From Sipunculus nudus (taxonomy: Eukaryota; Annelida; Sipuncula; Golfingiida; Sipunculidae), in NCBI GenBank assembly GCA_026874595.1, contig CM049309.1:14066576-14130575 (forward strand): a stretch of DNA of 64,000 nucleotides. Reading direction: 5' to 3'. A program made the position numbers and the translations under genes. Below, one piece after another: positions 59,216 through 64,000 of the stretch. Within the stretch, counting starts at the first letter, position 1; every line of letters begins with the position of its first letter. The notes beneath the pieces were generated by a model. It did no database searches, had not been told where the DNA came from, and saw only the letters and a list, made by a program, of their open reading frames with translations.

Positions 59216-60657
59216 AACATTCATGTTTTTGGCCCATAGTCACAAAATATTGGTTACTATGACCTAATTCCAGGTTTCCTAAGAGATTGGCCTAGAAACT
59301 CCTAGGATATTGTATTAAAAGATTCTAGGCCTCACAGTTACGATTTGTCCCCATCTTACATTCAGGGTGCTCATATGACATCTTTTCCATATAGGTCGCA
59401 GGATATAGGTCACAGTGACCTAGTTTCAGGTTTCCACGGACATTTGCCCAGGATCTCCCGAAATGTCAGTTAGGAGGTTTCAAGGCCTAATGGATCTAAT
59501 TTGTGCCCTGTCTGACTGTCTGGGTGCTTGAAATCATGTTTTTAGCCTGAAGTCACAAAATATAGGTCACCATGACCTAATTTAAGGTTTCCAAGGAGAT
59601 TTGCCTAGAAACTCCCAGGATATTTAGTTAGAAGATTCTAGGCCTCAAATATTTGATTTGTCCCAAATCTTACATTCAGGGTGCTCAAAATCATGGTTTA
59701 GGCCTGTAGGTCACAAAATATAGGTCCCATGACCAAATTTCAGGTTTCCAAGGATACTTGCCAAGCACATCCCTTAATTTCATGTTGGAGGATTCTAAGC
59801 CTTATTGATTCAATTTGTGCTTGTCTGACAGTCTGATGCTAAAAACCTTGTTTTCAGCCCGAAGGTCATAAAATATAGGTCACCATGACCTAATATCAGG
59901 TTTCCAAGGAGATTTGCCTAGAAACTCACAGGATATTGTGTTAGAAGGTTCTAGGCCTCAAAGATAGGATTTGTCTCCATCTGTCATTCAGGATGCTCAT
60001 ATAACATCTTTTCCCTATAGGTCGCAGGATATAGGTCACAGTGACCTAGTTTCAGGTTTCCAAGGACATTTGCCTAGGATCTCCCAAAATGTCAGGTTAG
60101 AGGTTTCTAGACCTAATTGGATATAATTTGTGCCCCATCTGACTGTCTGGGTGCTCAAAATCATGTAGGTCACAAAATTAAGGTCACCATGACCTTTTTT
60201 CAGGTTTCCAAGGAGATTTGCCCAGGACCTCCCTGGATGAACAGTCAGAAGTTTCTAGGTCTAACAGTTATGATTTGTGCCCTGTTAATGGCCAGACGGC
60301 TGAACAGACAAAGGGTGATCCCTATAGCTCAGATGACTTACAGTCAGCGGAGCTTAAAATCAGAAATTGTAGGTGGCGCCACCAAACTTGTGCAGCAGGT
60401 ACAGACCATCAGTCCCAATGACCATAGTAAATTTTGTGAAAATCCACCCAATGGTTCCTGAGAAATAAGCTTCTAAGTGTTTTTTCTATAATCAGCTCTA
60501 AAACGTAGAAAAATAAGTCAAGGTCATCCATCTTCGAACTTGACCAAGATTTTTTCAATTTATATCTTCACCGAAGAAATAAAATTCCTAACGTGAATCC
60601 TTTTAGAGATATCCCGCTCACAAGGCCAAAATTGAAAAATCCGATAAAAACTCATTG

Positions 60658-63380
60658 ACAAGGCCTACAGGCCTAATGCGAACCTGTGCAAAGTTTGGGA
60701 GTATGAATGGAGGTTTATTTTTTAAATTTAATATTGATCCTTTTAAGTCCTGCATATCTACCTTAGTCATTATGATTTCAGCAAAAAGGACTTTTTGGAC
60801 CTACAAGTTTCAGACTAGGACATTTTAAAACTGGAATATGGGTAGTCGACAAGCGACTATGTGTATCCGCAGAAATCAGAGTGGGACGGGTGAAGTGAGG
60901 CATGGATTAAGTGGCAAGGGGAATAGAGTGGGGTGTGTTGCATATTAGCATGGATGTCTGCAGAGTAAACGTGAATGTAGGTGGCGCCACCTGTCATAAA
61001 ATGGAGAAGGCTGTCCAGGATGTATAAACCTGCAAAATTTCAGGTGGATAAGTCAAACCACTGTTGAGATATGAGTGATTTTATCCCAAGGCAGATGAAC
61101 AGATGGACGCTGTGCATAAGTGATTGCAGGTGGCATCACTGATTTTGCCTATGATGAAGAGCTATATGAGATCTATACACATGCAAAATTTTGGCCCAAT
61201 CAGTCAAACAGTTCCCGAGATATGAGCTTGGATGTCTGCAGAGTAAACCTGAATGTAGGTGGCACCACCTGTCATAAAATCGAAAAAGCTTTCCAGGATG
61301 TATAAACCTGAAAAATTTCGGTGGATATGTCAAACCACTGCTGAGATATGAGTGATTTTACGCCAAGGCAGATGAACAGATGGATGTGGTGCATAAATGG
61401 TTGCAGGTGGCGCCACCAGTTTGGCCTCTGATTAAGAGCTATGTGAGATCTATACACATGCAAAATTTTTGCCCAATTGATCAAACAGTTCTGGAGATAT
61501 GAGCTTGGATGTCTGCAGAGTTAACTTGAATGTAGGTGGCGCCACCTGTCATAAAATCGAGAAAGCTGTCCAGGATGTATAAACCTGCAAAATTTCAGTA
61601 GGAAAAGTCAAACCACTGCTGAGATATGAGAAATATTATCCCAAGGCAGATGAACAGATGGACACTGTGCATAAGTGGATGCAGGTGGTACCACTGGTTT
61701 TGCCTATGATGAAGAGCTATGTGAGATCTATACACATGCAAAATTTTGGCACAATCAATCAAACAGTTCTGGAGATATGAGCTTGGATGTCTGCAGAGTA
61801 AACCTGAATGTAGGTGGCGCCAACTGTCATAAAATCGAGAAAGCTTTCCAGGATGTATAAACCTGAAATATTTCAGTTGGATATGTCAAACCACTGCTGA
61901 GATATGAGTGATTTTACGCCAAGGCAGATGAACAGATGGATGCTGTGCATAAATGGTTGCAGGTGGCGCCACCAGTTTGGCCTATGATGAAGAGCTATGT
62001 GAGATCTATACACATGCAAAATTTTTGCCAAATTGGTCAAACGGTTCCCGAGATATGAGCTTGGATGTCTGCAGAGTAAATGTGAATTTAGGTGGCACCA
62101 CCTGTCATAAATTGAGAAAGCTGTACAGGATGTATAAACCTTACCCTGCAAAATTTCAGGTGGATAAGTCAAACCACTGCTGAGATATGAGTGATATTAT
62201 CCCAAGGCAGATGAACAGATGGACACTGCAAAAATGGTTGCAGGTGGCGCCACCATTTTTAGTGTATGTTATAAAGCTATCAAAGGGCTACATTTGTGCA
62301 AAATTTTTAGCCTGATCGGTCAAACGGTTCCCGAGATATGCGGGTTTATGTTTGGAAACAGACTCACATATGGACACTGGGCAGCGAGGAAAGGTCAGAG
62401 GTCAACCAAAAATGAGGGCGCAGCAGTTCACATGTGACCTGATGATAAACCCAATTCGCTTAAAATGCAAACCAAGTTTTTTCAAACAGTTGAAAGATAT
62501 AGTTCCAAATAATCTGGGAATTCTGCATCTAAACACATTGTCTAGATATCCCCCCCCCCCCGAGCCAGGTCAGTTGCCATGGTGATGTCTGGACCCCACC
62601 TGTTTGTACTGAGTGACCTCTTGACTTGGCTGCTGTAACTCAGAATGCTGTCAAATCTGTTTTCAAATACAGAAAGCATTTTTCAATTGGCTACAATTTT
62701 TTTTAAAAACTGTATTAACCCAATCAATTCTTATAAAACTGGCAGAACCCTACCATAGAATAATTCTTGTAAAGTTTAAACCAATCAGCTTAACAGTTTC
62801 ATCATAAATCAGTGTATAGGCTAGAAGAGTTTAGAATTACATTTTTGCTTGTAAAAAACACATCAATGAGGGTGGTGCCACAAATACCTCAAAATCAGAT
62901 ATGACATATGTGACAAACATTGGTATAAAATTTGGTGATTATAGCTATAGCCGTTTCTTAGATTTTAATTTTTGTGTGCTTTTTTGGACAGATGACTAAG
63001 TTCAACCTCCTGTAATTCGGCCAAAAATCTCCGAACTGGAACCATTTGAACAAACTTAAGAGAGATTGTTCTAGGGATCATTTCTGTGAAATATTGGACA
63101 ATTTGGCTGGACAGTTTAAGAGAAGAAGGTTTTTAAAGGTTTTTAAGCTTTTTCTCTATAAAATCTAAATTAATGCAGATACCCAATAATAAGCTCCAGG
63201 GCACCAAGTTTCACATGTGACTAATTCTTATATAAAATTTAGAGCTGCTAGCTCCGACAGTTTCTGACTTACAGCCATGGACGGCGGAAAGCCAGCCTTG
63301 GACGGCGGATGGCTGACGGCGGACGGCTGACGATGGACGGACGACGCTGCGCCATCACATAAGCTCACAGGTTTGCTAAA
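60658..63380 (+). mobile_element. Family A element, copy 4, nested in C
   Basis: The left end is ACAAGGCCTACAGGCC, then GCGAACCTGTGC; the right end is CATAAGCTCACAGGTTTGCT plus an A-run, next to a C unit. It contains an F array (60826-62440), a C12 tract (62550-62561), the ~190-bp 'taattcggccaaaaat' unit and a long GACGGCGGA-type microsatellite (63277-63345) just before the end. Non-coding; the small open frames on both strands are repeat artefacts. Confidence 0.78.
60826..62440 (+). repeat. Family F array inside A copy 4, 3'-truncated
   Basis: It starts with GGGTAGTCGACAAGCGACTA, preserving the full TAGTCG/CGACTA hairpin, and carries about five dimers of the GGTGGCGCCACC unit. It stops at 'cacatgtgacctgatgat' without the 3' hairpin. 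Confidence 0.82.
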
Positions 63381-63684
63381 AATCAGAAATTGTAGGTGGC
63401 GCCACTAAACTTGTGCAGCAGGTACAGACTATCAGTCCCAATGACGATAGTAAGTTTTGTGAAAATCCACCCAATGGTTCCGGAGAAATAAGCTTCTAAG
63501 TGTTTTTCTATAATCAGATCTAAAACATAGAAAAATAGGTCAAGGTCACCCATCCTACGGTGGATCCTTTTAGAGATATCCCGCTCACAAGGTAAAAGAT
63601 GGAAAAAGTTAATGGATACCAGACATATGGACAGCTTGGGTGACGACAATAGCCCATCAGCCTAAGGGCTAAGGGCAAAAAAAA

Positions 63685-64000
63685 GGTATGGTCCTCAGGC
63701 ACTTTTTTCAGAAATCAGTGCAGGCCAGCAATATTTTTTTTTACCTTTTTTTGTATGTTTTGATAAAAATGTCATATGATCAGGGAAAAGCATGAAAAAA
63801 AACCCAGAATTGTTTTGCTTAATAGGTAAAAGCACTACTTACAAAGGAACTCTTATAAAAATTGTATTATTTAATCTTCTTGAGAGATTAAAACAATAAT
63901 TTTTGATGCGGGAGTTGTAAAATTAACCTTGGCAGTGCGTAAGGACCATACCTATTACTCTTTTGGCCTTAGACCAAGTTCAGGACCACTGAGAAGAGAA
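63685..64000. other. No recognised feature
   Basis: AT-rich sequence at the right edge of the window. No exon or repeat was recognised. Confidence 0.5.

Larger units (their letters stand above)
57649..60357 (+). mobile_element. Family B element nested in C, itself carrying an LTR
   Basis: The 5' end is AAGTGGCCCATGGGCCATGG, then CGCTCAGCT. The 3' end is CTATAGCTCAGATGACTTAC, then AGTCAGCGGAGCTT plus an A-run. The core is a tandem array of ~157-bp units with 'gggtgctcaaaatcatg', 'ataggtcaccatgacctaa', 'caggtttccaaggaga' and 'agaagattctaggcctaa'. Around a dozen units are visible on both sides of an inserted LTR (58512-59215). The unit contains the palindromic GGTCACCATGACC or GGTCACAGTGACC. 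Non-coding. Confidence 0.78.
57106..63684 (+). mobile_element. Family C element split by B and A insertions
   Basis: C sequence occurs in three pieces: 57106-57648 (5' end and the first units), 60357-60657 (one unit) and 63381-63684 (last unit and 3' end with 'agcccatcagcctaagggct'). Joined, they give the same order as the intact copy at 46452-47499. The first gap holds a B element and the second an A element. Both insertions sit at the same point of the ~302-bp unit, the 'cattaaaaatcagaaattg' junction. Confidence 0.78.

Overview
The window looks like mollusc nuclear DNA, most likely from a bivalve. It is AT-rich and intron-rich, carries spliceosomal exons with GT/AG borders, and is crowded with tandem-repeat-bearing elements that open with a palindrome (GGCCTACAGGCC, GGCCCATGGGCC) and end in a short hairpin plus an A-run. 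I know this organisation from bivalve 'pearl' and Helentron-associated (HINE-type) repeats. The taxon is an inference; no taxon-specific gene is present.

Only one host gene is supported: CEP78, the leucine-rich-repeat centrosomal/ciliogenesis protein, on the minus strand. Six exons are readable, in transcript order: 25252-25078, 10409-10296, 8992-8928, 1728-1618, 799-705 and 143-1. All splice phases agree. They cover the end of the LRR domain and the start of the basic linker. The 3' end runs off base 1, and the 5' exons were not found between 25253 and 64000. Introns are 0.56, 0.82, 7.2, 1.3, 14.7 and at least 38.7 kb, so almost the whole window behaves as intron (or intron plus upstream DNA) of this gene.

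Repeat layout. Four tandem-repeat families, called A, B, C and F here, plus a lesser family D, are all in the same (+) orientation. A lies at 2125-8659, 11069-14332, 20993-22531 and 60658-63380. F lies inside three of the A copies and alone at 41698-42860. B lies at 10520-14686 (interrupted by A) and 57649-60357 (interrupted by an LTR). C lies at 46452-47499 (intact) and 57106-63684 (interrupted by B and by A). D lies at 25386-26140 and 38991-39596. A 1.5-kb non-autonomous piggyBac element (2736-4260) sits in the first F array.

From 29256 to 38475 there is a decayed Ty3/Gypsy retrotransposon on the + strand: an RRM-like segment, gag with a CCHC knuckle, protease, RT, RNase H, integrase, a polypurine tract and a 3' LTR. 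It carries a 411-bp tRNA-derived SINE (30801-31211, 16-bp target duplication). A 2.37-kb Mutator-like element with ~100-bp inverted ends and a 9-bp target duplication (36011-38382) lies in its 3' LTR. An older SINE copy lies on the minus strand at 16412-16764. A foldback-type element with long, internally repetitive inverted ends occupies 48227-49110. A minus-strand LTR with a tRNA-Ala-like primer site occupies about 58512-59215.

The rest (17.1-21.0, 26.1-29.2, 39.7-41.7, 42.9-46.4 and 49.1-57.1 kb) is unique-looking AT-rich DNA without recognisable exons. A few blocks have base composition and homeodomain-like motifs that make them candidate regulatory elements, but this cannot be shown from one sequence.
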